Shown: positions 54,074 through 63,915 of the stretch, piece after piece
Numbering within the stretch: position 1 is the stretch's first letter
How the letters are laid out: the number at the start of each line of letters is the position of its first letter
Source of the DNA: G963666705 sp963666705
Lineage (GTDB): Bacteria > Pseudomonadota > Alphaproteobacteria > CADEGL01
Direction of reading: 5' to 3'
Assembly: GCA_963666705.2 (NCBI GenBank)
Contig: CAXXKO010000014.1
Span: 124,001-188,000, forward strand
DNA length: 64,000 nt
Position numbers and translations under genes: made by a program
The notes under the pieces: generated by a model
What the model saw: the letters and a program-made list of their open reading frames with translations, nothing else
Told to the model about the DNA's origin: nothing
Database searches by the model: none

Positions 54074-55477
54074 CTAGAAATGGATAGCCCGCCCGTAGGC
54101 GTCAAGCACGGACTCGTGCATCATCTCGGAGAGGGTCGGGTGCGGGAAGACCGCGCGCATGAGCTCGGCCTCCGTCGTCTCCAGGGTCATGGCGACGGCG
54201 TAGCCCTGAATCAGCTCGGTGACCTCGGCGCCGATCATGTGGGCACCGAGGAGTTCCCCCGTCTCGGCGTCGAAGATGGTCTTGACCAGGCCCTCGGGCT
54301 CACCGAGCGCGATGGCCTTGCCGTTGGCGAGGAAGGGGAAGCGCCCGACGCGGACCTTGCGGCCCGCCTCCCCCGCCGCCGCCTCCGTGAGGCCGACGCT
54401 CGCTATTTGCGGCTGGCAGTAGGTGCAGCCGGGGATAAGCCGTGTATCGAGCGGGTGGACACCGTCCTGGCCGGCGATGCGCTCGACGCAGATGACGCCC
54501 TCGTGGCTGGCCTTGTGGGCGAGCCAGGGCGGCCCCGCCACGTCGCCGATGGCGTAGACGCCCGCCTCGCCCGTCGCCATCCATTGGTCGGTCACGATGT
54601 GGCCCCGGTCGACCGCGACGGCGGTGCCCTCGATGCCGATATCCTCGACGTTGCCGGTGATGCCGACGGCGAGGATCACCCGGTCCACCGTGACCTCCGT
54701 GGCCGTGCCGTCGGCCGCCTCGATGGTGGCCGTGACGCTGTCGGCGGCGGGTGCCAGTTTCGTGACCTTGGCATCGGTGTGGATAACCATACCCTGCTTC
54801 TCGAACGCCTTGCGGGCGAGCGCCGAGATCTCCTCGTCCTCGACCGGCAGGACGCGCGGCAGCACCTCGACCACCGTCACCTCAGCACCCAGGGTGCGGT
54901 AGAAGCTCGCAAACTCGATGCCGATGGCGCCCGAGCCGATGACCAGGAGCGAGTTCGGCATGATCTCGGGCACCATCGCTTCCTTGTAGGTCCAGACGAG
55001 CCTGCCGTCCGGCTCGAGCCCCGGCAGCGCGCGGGCGCGGGCCCCGGTCGCGAGGATGACGTTGGGTGCACTGAGCTCGGCCACGGCCGCGCCATCCTTC
55101 TCGACCTTGACCTTGCCGGGGCCGTCGAGCCGCCCGTGGCCGTCGAACACGGCGACCTTGTTCTTCTTGAGGAGATGGCCGACACCCTGGTTGAGGCGCC
55201 CCGCCACCTTGCGCGAGCGCTTGACCACCTTGTCGAGGTCGAACCCAATCTCGCCCACGGTGAGGCCGAAGTCACCCGCGTGCGTCATGAGGCCGAAGAC
55301 CTCGGCCGTGCGCAGAAGCGCCTTGGTGGGGATGCAGCCCCAATTGAGGCAGATGCCGCCCAAGTGCTCGCGCTCGACCAGCGCGGCCGCCAGCCCGAGC
55401 TGCGCCGCGCGGATCGCGGTCACATACCCGCCAGGGCCGCCGCCCACGACGATGACGTCGAAATTCGTCTCTGCCAT
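54074..55477 (-). CDS. lpdA: Dihydrolipoamide dehydrogenase (E3)
   Basis: A 467-residue flavoprotein disulfide reductase. FAD site VIVVGGGPGGYVTAIRAAQLG (about 9), redox pair GGICLNWGCIPTK (about 40-52), NAD site LVIGSGAIGIEFASFY (about 180), and C-terminal catalytic His in FPHPTLSEMMHE. It reoxidises the lipoyl arm of the PDH complex. Confidence 0.97.
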   Translation of the reverse strand: MAETNFDVIVVGGGPGGYVTAIRAAQLGLAAALVEREHLGGICLNWGCIPTKALLRTAEVFGLMTHAGDFGLTVGEIGFDLDKVVKRSRKVAGRLNQGVGHLLKKNKVAVFDGHGRLDGPGKVKVEKDGAAVAELSAPNVILATGARARALPGLEPDGRLVWTYKEAMVPEIMPNSLLVIGSGAIGIEFASFYRTLGAEVTVVEVLPRVLPVEDEEISALARKAFEKQGMVIHTDAKVTKLAPAADSVTATIEAADGTATEVTVDRVILAVGITGNVEDIGIEGTAVAVDRGHIVTDQWMATGEAGVYAIGDVAGPPWLAHKASHEGVICVERIAGQDGVHPLDTRLIPGCTYCQPQIASVGLTEAAAGEAGRKVRVGRFPFLANGKAIALGEPEGLVKTIFDAETGELLGAHMIGAEVTELIQGYAVAMTLETTEAELMRAVFPHPTLSEMMHESVLDAYGRAIHF

Positions 55478-55502
55478 GCTTTGATCTCGGTTTGTTGGCG
55501 CC

Positions 55503-56810
55503 TCAGAGCAGCATTCTGAGCGGATCCTCGATGAGCGCCCTGAAGGCGGCCATGAGCTCGGCGCCCACGGCGCCGTCCACGGCCCGGTGATCGACGGAAA
55601 GGGTACAGCTCATCACTGTCGCGATGGCGAGCGCGCCGTCCTTCACCACCGCGCGCTCGACCCCCGCCCCGACGGCGAGGATGGCGCCCTGGGGCGGGTT
55701 GATGACGGCGGCGAACTCGCGCACGCCATACATGCCGAGGTTCGAGATGCTGAAGGTGCCGCCCCGGTATTCGTCGAGCGCGAGCTTGCCGGCCCGCGCC
55801 CGGGCCGCGAGGTCCTTCATCTCGCGCGAGATGGTGGCGAGGCCCTTGCCGTCGGCCCCCCGGATCACGGGCGTGATGAGGCCGTCGTCGAGGGCGACGG
55901 CGACCGAAATATCGACATGCTTGTACCGGCGCACGGCCGCGTCGGTCCAGGAGGCGTTGGCCGCCGGCACTTTCATGAGCGCGAGCGCGGCGGCGCGAAT
56001 GACGAAGTCGTTGACCGAGAGCTTGTAGGCGTCCGGGCCGTCGGCCGGCGCGCGCGCGTTCAGATCCTGCCGCACCCCGAGGAGGGCGTCGATCTCGCAA
56101 TCGACGGTGAGGTAGAAGTGGGGCGCCTCGCGCTTGGACTCCGCGAGCCGGCGCGCCACCACCTTGCGCATGCCGCTGTGGGGGATATCCTCGAAAGGCG
56201 GCATACCCTCGTCGGGCGTGGGTGACGATGGCGTCGGCGAGGCGGCGGCGTGCGCCGCCTCGGCCTTGGCCGGTGCCGGCGCGGGCGTCGGCGTGCCGCC
56301 CCCGGCGACGATGGCGTCGATATCCATCTTGATGATGCGGCCGTGGGGACCGCTGCCGGCTATCGAGGCCAGGTCCAAACCCGCCTGTGCCGCCATGCGG
56401 CGGGCCAGCGGGCTCGCGAAGATGCGCTCGGCGTCGACACCGGGCGGCGGTGCCGCTGGCGTCGCCACGGGTCGCTCGGGTGCCGCTGGTTGTGCGGGCG
56501 TCGGTATCTCGGGCACCGCCGGGGCCGTGGCGGGGGCGGGGGCGGAAGCGAGGGCCGATTCGTCCTCGTCCTCCTCCAGAAGCAGGGCTATGGGCGCGTT
56601 GACGGCCACGCCCTCTGTGCCCTCGGCGACGAGGATGCGGGCGAGCTTGCCCTCCTCGGCCGCCTCCACTTCCATGGTCGCCTTGTCGGTCTCGATCTCG
56701 GCGATCACGTCGCCGGCCACGACCATATCGCCTTCCTTCTTGAGCCACTTGGCGAGGGTGCCCTCCGTCATGGTGGGCGAGAGGGCGGGCATGGTGATCT
56801 CTATGGTCAT
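55503..56810 (-). CDS. pdhC: Pyruvate dehydrogenase E2, dihydrolipoamide acetyltransferase
   Basis: A 435-residue E2. One lipoyl domain with Lys in ETDKATMEVEAAEEG (about 42), Ala/Pro-rich linker, a peripheral-subunit-binding domain (FASPLARRMAAQAGLDL, about 124) and the catalytic domain ending with the acetyltransferase motif SVDHRAVDGAVG (about 405). ATG 56810 begins MTIEITMPALSPTM; the frame seven residues longer lacks homology. Confidence 0.96.
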   Translation of the reverse strand: MTIEITMPALSPTMTEGTLAKWLKKEGDMVVAGDVIAEIETDKATMEVEAAEEGKLARILVAEGTEGVAVNAPIALLLEEDEDESALASAPAPATAPAVPEIPTPAQPAAPERPVATPAAPPPGVDAERIFASPLARRMAAQAGLDLASIAGSGPHGRIIKMDIDAIVAGGGTPTPAPAPAKAEAAHAAASPTPSSPTPDEGMPPFEDIPHSGMRKVVARRLAESKREAPHFYLTVDCEIDALLGVRQDLNARAPADGPDAYKLSVNDFVIRAAALALMKVPAANASWTDAAVRRYKHVDISVAVALDDGLITPVIRGADGKGLATISREMKDLAARARAGKLALDEYRGGTFSISNLGMYGVREFAAVINPPQGAILAVGAGVERAVVKDGALAIATVMSCTLSVDHRAVDGAVGAELMAAFRALIEDPLRMLL

Positions 56811-56871
56811 CTTCGCTCTTCCGTGGGCCACTGGTGCGCGGGTCGCCTGCCCCGCGCGGGCGCGCTGGCGC

Positions 56872-58251
56872 TCAGCCGCGGTAGCAGACCTCCCTGGCCG
56901 CGGCCGCCACGCGCGCGGCGTCGGGCAGGGCCAGGGCTTCGAGGTTGGCGGCGTAAGGCATAGGCACGTCGACCGCCGTGACGCGGACGAGCGGCGCGTC
57001 GAGATGGTCGAAGGCCTGTTCCATCATCAAGGCCGCAATCTCCGAGCCGATACCGGCGACGGGCCAACCCTCCTCGACATTGACGATCCGGTTGGTCCTG
57101 CGCACCGAGGCGACGATCGCCACCGTATCGAGCGGGCGCAGGCTGCGGAGGTCGATAACCTCGGCCTCGATGCCCTCGCCCGCCAGCGCTTCGGCCGCCT
57201 CGAGCGCAATGGTAACCATGCGCGAGTAGGCCGTGATGGTGACGTGATCGCCCCGGCGCACGACCCGTGCCCGGCCGATGGGCACGGTCATGTCAGGGTC
57301 CTCCGGCACCTCGAAGCTCTGTCCGTACAGGAGCTCGTTCTCGAGGAAGATCACCGGATTGGGGTCGCGGATGGCGGACTTGAGGAGACCCTTGGCGTCG
57401 GCCGCCGAATGGGGTGCAACCACCAGGATGCCGGGGCAGTGGGCATACCAGCTCGCGTAGTCCTGTGAGTGCTGGGCGGCGACGCGGGACGCCGCGCCGT
57501 TGGGCCCGCGGAACACGATGGGGCAGCCCATCTGGCCGCCCGACATATAGTTCGTCTTGGCCGCCGAGTTGATGATCTGGTCGATGGCCTGCATGGCGAA
57601 GTTGAAGGTCATGAACTCGACGATGGGGCGCAACCCCGCGAAGGCGGCGCCGACGCCCAGGCCGGCAAAACCGTGCTCCGTGATCGGCGTGTCGATCACG
57701 CGCTTGGGGCCGAACTCTTCGAGGAGGCCCTGACTGACCTTGTATGCGCCCTGATATTCGGCGACCTCCTCGCCCATCAGGAAGACGTTTGCGTCCCGCC
57801 GCATCTCCTCCGCCATGGCGTCGCGCAGGGCCTCGCGCACGGTCTGCCTCACGGTCGGCCCGGTATATTCGGCCTCTGGCGCGAGAGCGGGAGCGGTCGG
57901 CGCCGCTGCCGGCTTGGGCGCCTCGACCGCCGCAACCACTACGGCCGCCACGGGCGCTTCGGGCGGGCTTGGCGCCGGGGTCGCGCTCGCGAGCGCCGCC
58001 TCGTTCTCGCCTTCGCCCAGGATCAGGGCGATGGGCGTGTTGACGGCCACGCCCTCGGTGCCGGCGGCGACCAGGATGCGGCCCAGCCGACCCTCCTCGA
58101 CGGCCTCGATCTCCATGGTCGCCTTGTCGGTCTCGATCTCGGCGATCACGTCGCCCGAGGCAACCTCCTCGCCGACCTCCTTGAGCCATTTCGCCACTGT
58201 CCCTTCGGTCATGGTCGGGGACAAGGCCGGCATCAACACCTCGACTGGCAT
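56872..58251 (-). CDS. pdhB: Pyruvate dehydrogenase E1 beta with N-terminal lipoyl domain
   Basis: A 459-residue protein. Residues 1-80 are a lipoyl domain (Lys in ETDKATMEIEAVEEG), then an Ala/Pro linker to about 130, then the E1 beta part: VFLMGEEVAEYQGAYK, GFAGLGVGAAFAGLRPIVEFM and IFLENELLYGQ. A lipoyl domain on E1 beta is known from alphaproteobacteria such as Sinorhizobium. It follows pdhA by 38 bases. Confidence 0.96.
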   Translation of the reverse strand: MPVEVLMPALSPTMTEGTVAKWLKEVGEEVASGDVIAEIETDKATMEIEAVEEGRLGRILVAAGTEGVAVNTPIALILGEGENEAALASATPAPSPPEAPVAAVVVAAVEAPKPAAAPTAPALAPEAEYTGPTVRQTVREALRDAMAEEMRRDANVFLMGEEVAEYQGAYKVSQGLLEEFGPKRVIDTPITEHGFAGLGVGAAFAGLRPIVEFMTFNFAMQAIDQIINSAAKTNYMSGGQMGCPIVFRGPNGAASRVAAQHSQDYASWYAHCPGILVVAPHSAADAKGLLKSAIRDPNPVIFLENELLYGQSFEVPEDPDMTVPIGRARVVRRGDHVTITAYSRMVTIALEAAEALAGEGIEAEVIDLRSLRPLDTVAIVASVRRTNRIVNVEEGWPVAGIGSEIAALMMEQAFDHLDAPLVRVTAVDVPMPYAANLEALALPDAARVAAAAREVCYRG

Positions 58252-58289
58252 CGCAACTCCTAAAATCGAGCCTCGGGTCAGCCGCGCGC

Positions 58290-59357
58290 TCAGGCGCCCG
58301 CGCGCTCCTCCTTGAGCACATCCGTGTAGAGCTCCGCGGGGTCGGGCTCGGCGCTGTTCTGCGCGAACTCGGCCGCGTCCGCGATCACCGCCTTCACCGC
58401 CCTATCGATCTCCTTCAAGGCCGCTTCGTCCGCAAGGCCCCCTTCGAGGATCTTGCCCTTGAGATGGTCGATGGGGTCGCGCTCATCGCGCACTTTCCGC
58501 ACCTCCTCGCGGCTGCGGTACTTGGCGGGGTCCGACATCGAGTGGCCGCGGTAGCGGTAGGTCTTCATCTCCAGGATGAACGGGCCCTTGCCCGAGCGAG
58601 CGTGGCGGATCGCCTTCTCGCCCGCGGCCTTGACCTCGAGCACGTCCATGCCGTCGACCTGCTTGCCGGGGATGCCGTAGGCCGCGCCCCGCTTGCACAA
58701 GTGGTCGCCGCCGGCCGCCGCGCGCTCGACGGAGGTGCCCATGCCGTACTTGTTGTTCTCGATGATATAGACCACTGGAAGCTGCCACAGGGCGGCCATG
58801 TTGAAGGATTCGTAGACCTGTCCCTGGTTGATGGCGCCGTCGCCGAGATAGGTCTGGCTGACGCCGCCGTCCTCGCGATACTTGTGGGCGAAGGCCACGC
58901 CCGTGCCGATCGGCACCTGCGCGCCGACGATGCCGTGGCCGCCGTAGAAGTTACGCTCGCGGCTGAACATGTGCATGGAGCCGCCCTTGCCCTTGGAGTA
59001 GCCCGCGCGCCGGCCCGTAAGCTCGGCGAGGACGCCCCTGGGCTCCATGCCGCAGGCAATCATGTGGCCGTGGTCGCGGTAGCTCGTCACCACCGTATCG
59101 CCCGGCTCCGCCGCTGCCTGCATACCGACGACGACGGCCTCCTGACCGATATAGAGATGACAGAACCCACCGATGAGGCCCATGCCGTACATCTGGCCGG
59201 CCTTCTCCTCGAGCCGGCGGATGGTCAACATCGCCCTGTAGTGGTCGAGCAGCTCCTCCGCGCCATGGTCGACGGCCTCGGCCGACCCGTTGCCGGCCTT
59301 GGCCCCGGACTTCCGGGATTTGGCACCCTTGGCGGCGCCGGCCCTTGCCTCAGCCAT
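58290..59357 (-). CDS. pdhA: Pyruvate dehydrogenase E1 alpha
   Basis: A 355-residue thiamine diphosphate enzyme subunit that decarboxylates pyruvate. TPP motif GDGAINQGQVYESFNMAALWQLPVVYIIENN (in parts, about 171-201) and the loop YRYRGHSMSDPAKYR (about 268). The first 30 residues are Lys/Ala/Gly-rich and may be an extension. The AT-rich stretch at about 59455-59510 upstream probably holds the promoter of the pdhABC-lpd-lipA genes. Confidence 0.96.
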   Translation of the reverse strand: MAEARAGAAKGAKSRKSGAKAGNGSAEAVDHGAEELLDHYRAMLTIRRLEEKAGQMYGMGLIGGFCHLYIGQEAVVVGMQAAAEPGDTVVTSYRDHGHMIACGMEPRGVLAELTGRRAGYSKGKGGSMHMFSRERNFYGGHGIVGAQVPIGTGVAFAHKYREDGGVSQTYLGDGAINQGQVYESFNMAALWQLPVVYIIENNKYGMGTSVERAAAGGDHLCKRGAAYGIPGKQVDGMDVLEVKAAGEKAIRHARSGKGPFILEMKTYRYRGHSMSDPAKYRSREEVRKVRDERDPIDHLKGKILEGGLADEAALKEIDRAVKAVIADAAEFAQNSAEPDPAELYTDVLKEERAGA

Positions 59358-59562
59358 CTATCCTCCCGCTCACCCCGGAGAGCACACGCCATTGATCGCC
59401 TCAAACCTAGGACATGGCGCGGGAATCGGCCAGCCCTAATATGCTTGGCTCGATTCGCCAGATAACTATAACTTTATGATATACAAGCGAAATATCGAAA
59501 TTTTCTGGAATCCCGGAGCGGGCACCCAGCATGTAGTTCCGGCCGCGGGAGGCTTACGGGGC

Positions 59563-59883
59563 CTATTCCCCGCGATCGCGAAAGATGACCAGCTCCCCCG
59601 GTGCCACGTAGTCCAAGGTCCAGCGCACCCGCTCGTCCAGCATGTCGGGATCGATATGGTCGGACGACATTAAATCGACACGGTTCTGCAGCCGTACGCG
59701 CTCGGCGCTCACTTGCGCGAACGTGAACCGGGATTCCGCGAGGCGCTGCTTCACCAGCCATAGGGTGATGAGGCTGCGCTCCCCCGTCAGCGCGTGATAG
59801 CCGAAATACCCGATCAGCAAGCTGCCGAGAACGGGTACAACAACAAAGCGCGCGCGCCGGCGAATCTCCCCCATCAGTCTCAT
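59563..59883 (-). CDS. FtsB/DivIC-family septum formation protein
   Basis: A 106-residue bitopic membrane protein: a basic N-terminus, one membrane helix (FVVVPVLGSLLIGYFGYHAL, about 13-32) and a periplasmic coiled coil (LVKQRLAESRFTFAQVSAERVRLQNRVDLM in sections), with LDERVRWTLDYVAPGE. It would join FtsL and FtsQ at the division site. It sits between eno and pdhA in many alphaproteobacteria; here the amidase and aldolase genes separate it from eno. Confidence 0.88.
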   Translation of the reverse strand: MRLMGEIRRRARFVVVPVLGSLLIGYFGYHALTGERSLITLWLVKQRLAESRFTFAQVSAERVRLQNRVDLMSSDHIDPDMLDERVRWTLDYVAPGELVIFRDRGE

Positions 59884-60105
59884 GGCCTGAAAGAATCACA
59901 GTTGAATCCCAACGGTCAAGCAAAAACAAATATATTCAGGATATCGCGGGAGCGTAATTCAGTAGAGACTCAGTAGAAAGACGCGATTCGACCAACATCG
60001 CACCTTGCTTTCCTCGCGCTCCCGCCGCTGCAATTTCCTGTGTTCCGGCCTGGCACCCTGTTAGGTTGGCCAAGCTGAGTATGTGTTTCGGGGAGGGCAC
60101 GAGGC

Positions 60106-61545
60106 ATGGCGGCGTTCCGTGAATACGAGGATTTCGACGCGCTCGGCCTGGCGGCGCTGATCGCCCGGCGCGAGGTGACGGCGGAAGAGGTCCTGGAGGC
60201 CGCGATCGCGCGCACCGAGGCGCGCAACCCCCGCATCAACGCCGTCGTCCACACCATGTACGACGAGGCCCGCCGAACCATCGCCGCCGGCCTGCCGACT
60301 GCCCCCCTGAGCGGCGCGCCCTTCATGTTGAAGGACCTCTATGCTCTCTACACAGGCGCGCCGATCTCGAACGGCAGCCGTCTTTTCGGTGGCTTCGTCG
60401 CCGATCACGACCTCACCCTGGTGGCCCGCATGCGCGCCGCCGGGCTCGTCGTCATGGGCAAGACCAACACGCCCGAGTTCGGCCTCAACGCCGCCACCGA
60501 GCCGGTCGTCCACGGCGCGACGCGCAATCCGTGGAACACCGCCCGCAGCGCCGGCGGGTCGAGCGGCGGGGCGGCCGCGGCCGTTGCCGCCGGCATACTG
60601 CCCATGGCCCATGCGACCGACGGCGGCGGCTCGATCCGCATCCCCGCGGCCAACTGTGGCCTCTTCGGCTTGAAGCCCACCCGCGGGCGCAACCCCTCCG
60701 GCCCCGATATCGGCGAGGGGTGGAGCGGGCTCGCCAGCGGCCATGTGGTGAGCCGGAGCGTGCGCGACAGCGCCGCCCTCCTCGACGCGGTCGCGGGGCC
60801 GGCGCCTGGCGATCCCTACTGGGCCCCGCCCCTCGCCCGCCCCCTCGCCGAGGAGGTGGGCGCGGATCCCGGCCGCCTGCGCATCGGCCTCCTCACCTCA
60901 GCACCTTCGGGCGTGCCGGTGGACCCCGAATGCGTGGCCGCGACCGAGTCCGCGGCCCGCCTCTGCGAGGAGCTGGGGCACGATGTCGAGGAGGCGTCGC
61001 CCGAAATCAGCATTGAGGCCGTGCTCAAGGCCTTGCGAACCATCGTCGCGTCCAACGTGCGCATGGTCATGGACCTGCGTCTGCGCGCCCTGGGACGGGA
61101 GCAGCGTGAGGGCGACGTCGAGGCCATCACCGCTCTGTGGGCCGAGGAAGGGCTGCGCGCGAGCGGCGCCGATTACGCCCGCGCGGTCCTCGCCATCCAC
61201 GTGACCGGCCGACGGTTCGGCCAGTTCTTCGAGGACTACGACCTCCTCCTCTCCCCCACCCTGGCCCAGCCGCCGCTGCCCCTCGGCGCCATCGACATGA
61301 TGTGGGACGACATGGATCGCTATTACGAGGCCCTCGGCAATCACATCCAGTTCACGCCCCAGTTCAACGCCGCCGGCTGCCCGGCCGCCACCCTGCCGCT
61401 CCATTGGACGGCGGACAGGCTGCCCGTCGGCGTCCAGCTAGGCGCCCGGTTCGGTGACGAGGCGACCCTGATTCGTATCTCGAGCCAGATCGAAGCGGCG
61501 CGTCCCTGGTGGGACCGCCGCCCGCCGGACCTGGAGCCCGTCTAA
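60106..61545 (+). CDS. Amidase-signature family hydrolase (6-aminohexanoate-cyclic-dimer/Asp-tRNA amidase-like)
   Basis: A 479-residue amidase-signature enzyme. The catalytic Lys is in APFMLKDLYAL (about 73), the cis-Ser in SAGGSSGGAAAAVAAG (about 150), and the nucleophile Ser in TDGGGSIRIPAANCG (about 175), a canonical signature unlike the amidase at 20572. The substrate cannot be deduced; GatC and GatB are absent, so a tRNA role is unlikely. It is a rightward gene inserted in the otherwise leftward core cluster, and its stop overlaps the aldolase stop by four bases. Confidence 0.88.
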   Translation: MAAFREYEDFDALGLAALIARREVTAEEVLEAAIARTEARNPRINAVVHTMYDEARRTIAAGLPTAPLSGAPFMLKDLYALYTGAPISNGSRLFGGFVADHDLTLVARMRAAGLVVMGKTNTPEFGLNAATEPVVHGATRNPWNTARSAGGSSGGAAAAVAAGILPMAHATDGGGSIRIPAANCGLFGLKPTRGRNPSGPDIGEGWSGLASGHVVSRSVRDSAALLDAVAGPAPGDPYWAPPLARPLAEEVGADPGRLRIGLLTSAPSGVPVDPECVAATESAARLCEELGHDVEEASPEISIEAVLKALRTIVASNVRMVMDLRLRALGREQREGDVEAITALWAEEGLRASGADYARAVLAIHVTGRRFGQFFEDYDLLLSPTLAQPPLPLGAIDMMWDDMDRYYEALGNHIQFTPQFNAAGCPAATLPLHWTADRLPVGVQLGARFGDEATLIRISSQIEAARPWWDRRPPDLEPV

Positions 61546-62585
61546 GCCGCGGCCACCACCTCGGCGAGCGCGGCGGCGGCTTCCTCGACCCCCGCCCGGT
61601 CCACGTCGAGATGGGTGAGCGCCCGCATGGTCGTCGGGTTGAAGACGCCGATGCGGATACCGCGCTCGAGCAGGCGCTCGTGGATGTCCTTGGCGTCCAT
61701 GCCGGTCTCGCTCACGTCGATGAACTGGATGTTGGTGTCGATCAGGTTGGGGTTGGCGCCGATACCTGGGACTTGGGCCAGCGCCGTTGCCAGCACGCGG
61801 GCGTTCTCGTGATCCTCGGCCAGGCGGTCGACATGGTTCTCGAGGGCATGGACACAGGCCGCCGCGATGATGCCCGACTGGCGCATGGCACCGCCGAACT
61901 GGTGCTTGAAGCGCCAGGCCCGCTCGATGAAATCGGCCGGCCCGGCGAGCACCGCGCCGACGGGCGCCCCCAGGCCCTTGGTGAAATCGACCCAGACCGT
62001 ATCCACGGCCGCCGTATGCTCCCGGGCCGGCTTGCCGCTGGCGACCACGGCATTCATGAGCCGGGCGCCGTCCATATGGATCGAGAGGCCGTGCTCGCGC
62101 GCCGCGGCCGATACCTCGGCGATGCGCTCGGTGTGCCAGACGTGGCCGCCGCCCATCATGCTGGTCTGCTCGATATGGAGCAGGCGCGAGCGCGGGACGT
62201 GGTGGCGCGGGGGGCGCACCGCGGCATGGACCTGATCGGCGTCGAAGATGCCCCGCTCGCCGTCGAGCGGCTGGCTCATGACCCCGCTCAGCGCCGCCGG
62301 GCCACCGGTCTCGAAGTGCAACGTGTGCGCGGTCTTATCGAGGATGACCTCGTCGCCGGGCCGGCAGTGGACGTGGTAGGCGATGGCGTTGCACATGGTG
62401 CCCGAGGGCAGGAAGACCGCGTCCTCCTTGCCCAGAAGCTCAGCCACCATGGCCTGAAGCCGGTTGGTGGTCGGGTCCTCCTTGGACTGCTCGTTGCCCA
62501 CCTCGGCCCGCGCGATGGCCTCGCGCATTGCCGGGGTGGGGCGGCTTACCGTGTCGCTGTAGAGGTCGATGCGAATTTCGGCCAC
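61542..62585 (-). CDS. Low-specificity L-threonine aldolase
   Basis: A 347-residue fold-type I PLP enzyme cleaving threonine to glycine and acetaldehyde. IDLYSDTVSRPTPAMREAIARAEVGNEQSKEDPTTNRL in sections at the N-terminus, the PLP-contacting SIHMDGARLMNA (about 172) and the Schiff-base Lys in VDFTKGLGAPVGA (about 204). It lies 37 bases downstream of eno and may be co-transcribed. Confidence 0.92.
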   Translation of the reverse strand: MAEIRIDLYSDTVSRPTPAMREAIARAEVGNEQSKEDPTTNRLQAMVAELLGKEDAVFLPSGTMCNAIAYHVHCRPGDEVILDKTAHTLHFETGGPAALSGVMSQPLDGERGIFDADQVHAAVRPPRHHVPRSRLLHIEQTSMMGGGHVWHTERIAEVSAAAREHGLSIHMDGARLMNAVVASGKPAREHTAAVDTVWVDFTKGLGAPVGAVLAGPADFIERAWRFKHQFGGAMRQSGIIAAACVHALENHVDRLAEDHENARVLATALAQVPGIGANPNLIDTNIQFIDVSETGMDAKDIHERLLERGIRIGVFNPTTMRALTHLDVDRAGVEEAAAALAEVVAAA

Positions 62586-62622
62586 GTTCGGTCTCTCCTC
62601 GATGGGAAATCGGTGGATGGGC

Positions 62623-63897
62623 TCAGGGCAGGACGTCCCGGCCCGCGTAGCGCCCCGTGGCGCCCAGCTCCTCCTCGATGCGGATGAGCTGGTTGTACTT
62701 GGCGAGCCGGTCGGTGCGCGAGAGGGATCCGGCCTTGATCTGCCCGCAATTGGTGGCGACGGCGAGGTCGGCGATGGTCGTGTCCTCGGTCTCGCCCGAG
62801 CGGTGCGAGATCACGGCCCGGTAGCCGGCGCGCTGCGCCATGCCCACGGTCTCGAGCGTCTCCGAGAGGGTGCCGATCTGGTTGAGCTTGACGAGGATGG
62901 CGTTGCCGACGCCGCGCGCGATGCCGTCCGCGAGGCGCGCGGGATTGGTGACGAAGAGGTCGTCGCCCACGAGCTGGACGCGACCGCCGAGCCCGTCGGT
63001 GAGCGCCTTCCAACCGTCCCAGTCGTCCTCGGCCATGCCGTCCTCGATGGAGACGATGGGATAGCGCGCGGCCAGATCCTCGTAATAGGCCACCATGCCT
63101 GCGGCATCGAGGGTCCTGCCCTCCCCGTCGAGGACGTACTGGCCATCCTCATGGAACTCGTTCGCAGCCGCGTCGAGGGCGAGGGTCACGTCCTCCCCCG
63201 GCTTGCGCCCCGTGGCTTCGATGGCCTTCATGATGAAGCCGAGGGCTTCCTCCGAGCCCGACAGGGCGGGCGCGAAGCCGCCCTCGTCACCCACGTTGGT
63301 ATTGTGGCCCGCCGCCGCGAGGCCGGACCTGAGCGCGTGGAATACCTCGACACCCACACGAACCGCCTCGGCCAGGCTTTCGGCGCCCACGGGCATAATC
63401 ATGAATTCCTGGATATCGATCGGGTTGTCCGCGTGCACGCCGCCATTGAGGATATTCATGAGCGGCACCGGTAGCACCCGCGCGCCGATGCCGCCCAAAT
63501 GACGGTAGAGCGGGACCCCGGCCTCCGCCGCCGCCGCCCTGGCCACGGCCAGGCTGACCCCGAGGATGGCGTTGGCGCCGAGCCGCCCCTTGTCGGGCGT
63601 GCCGTCGAGCCCGACAAGTGTCGCGTCGATCTCTGCCTGGCCCTCAGCTTCGAGGCCGGCGACGGCATCGAAGATCTCCCCCTCGACCGCGTCGCACGCC
63701 TTCAGAACGCCCTTGCCGCCGTAGCGCGCGGAATCCCCATCGCGCAGCTCGACCGCCTCGTGCGCGCCCGTCGATGCACCCGAAGGCACCGCCGCGCGCC
63801 CGGTCGCGCCCGATTCGAGCATAACGTCGACCTCGACGGTCGGGTTGCCGCGGCTGTCGAGGATCTCCCTCGCATGGATGTCGATGATGGCGGTCAT
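62623..63897 (-). CDS. eno: Enolase
   Basis: A 424-residue glycolytic enzyme converting 2-phosphoglycerate to PEP. The substrate loop SGASTGAHEAVELRDGD (about 39), metal ligand regions LALDAAANEF and SIEDGMAEDDWDGW (about 286), the catalytic Lys in NAILVKLNQIGTLSE (about 335) and SHRSGETEDTTIADLAV (about 365) are intact. kdsA ends 18 bases upstream. Confidence 0.98.
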   Translation of the reverse strand: MTAIIDIHAREILDSRGNPTVEVDVMLESGATGRAAVPSGASTGAHEAVELRDGDSARYGGKGVLKACDAVEGEIFDAVAGLEAEGQAEIDATLVGLDGTPDKGRLGANAILGVSLAVARAAAAEAGVPLYRHLGGIGARVLPVPLMNILNGGVHADNPIDIQEFMIMPVGAESLAEAVRVGVEVFHALRSGLAAAGHNTNVGDEGGFAPALSGSEEALGFIMKAIEATGRKPGEDVTLALDAAANEFHEDGQYVLDGEGRTLDAAGMVAYYEDLAARYPIVSIEDGMAEDDWDGWKALTDGLGGRVQLVGDDLFVTNPARLADGIARGVGNAILVKLNQIGTLSETLETVGMAQRAGYRAVISHRSGETEDTTIADLAVATNCGQIKAGSLSRTDRLAKYNQLIRIEEELGATGRYAGRDVLP

Positions 63898-63915
63898 GGG
63901 GGAGTCGGATCTCTC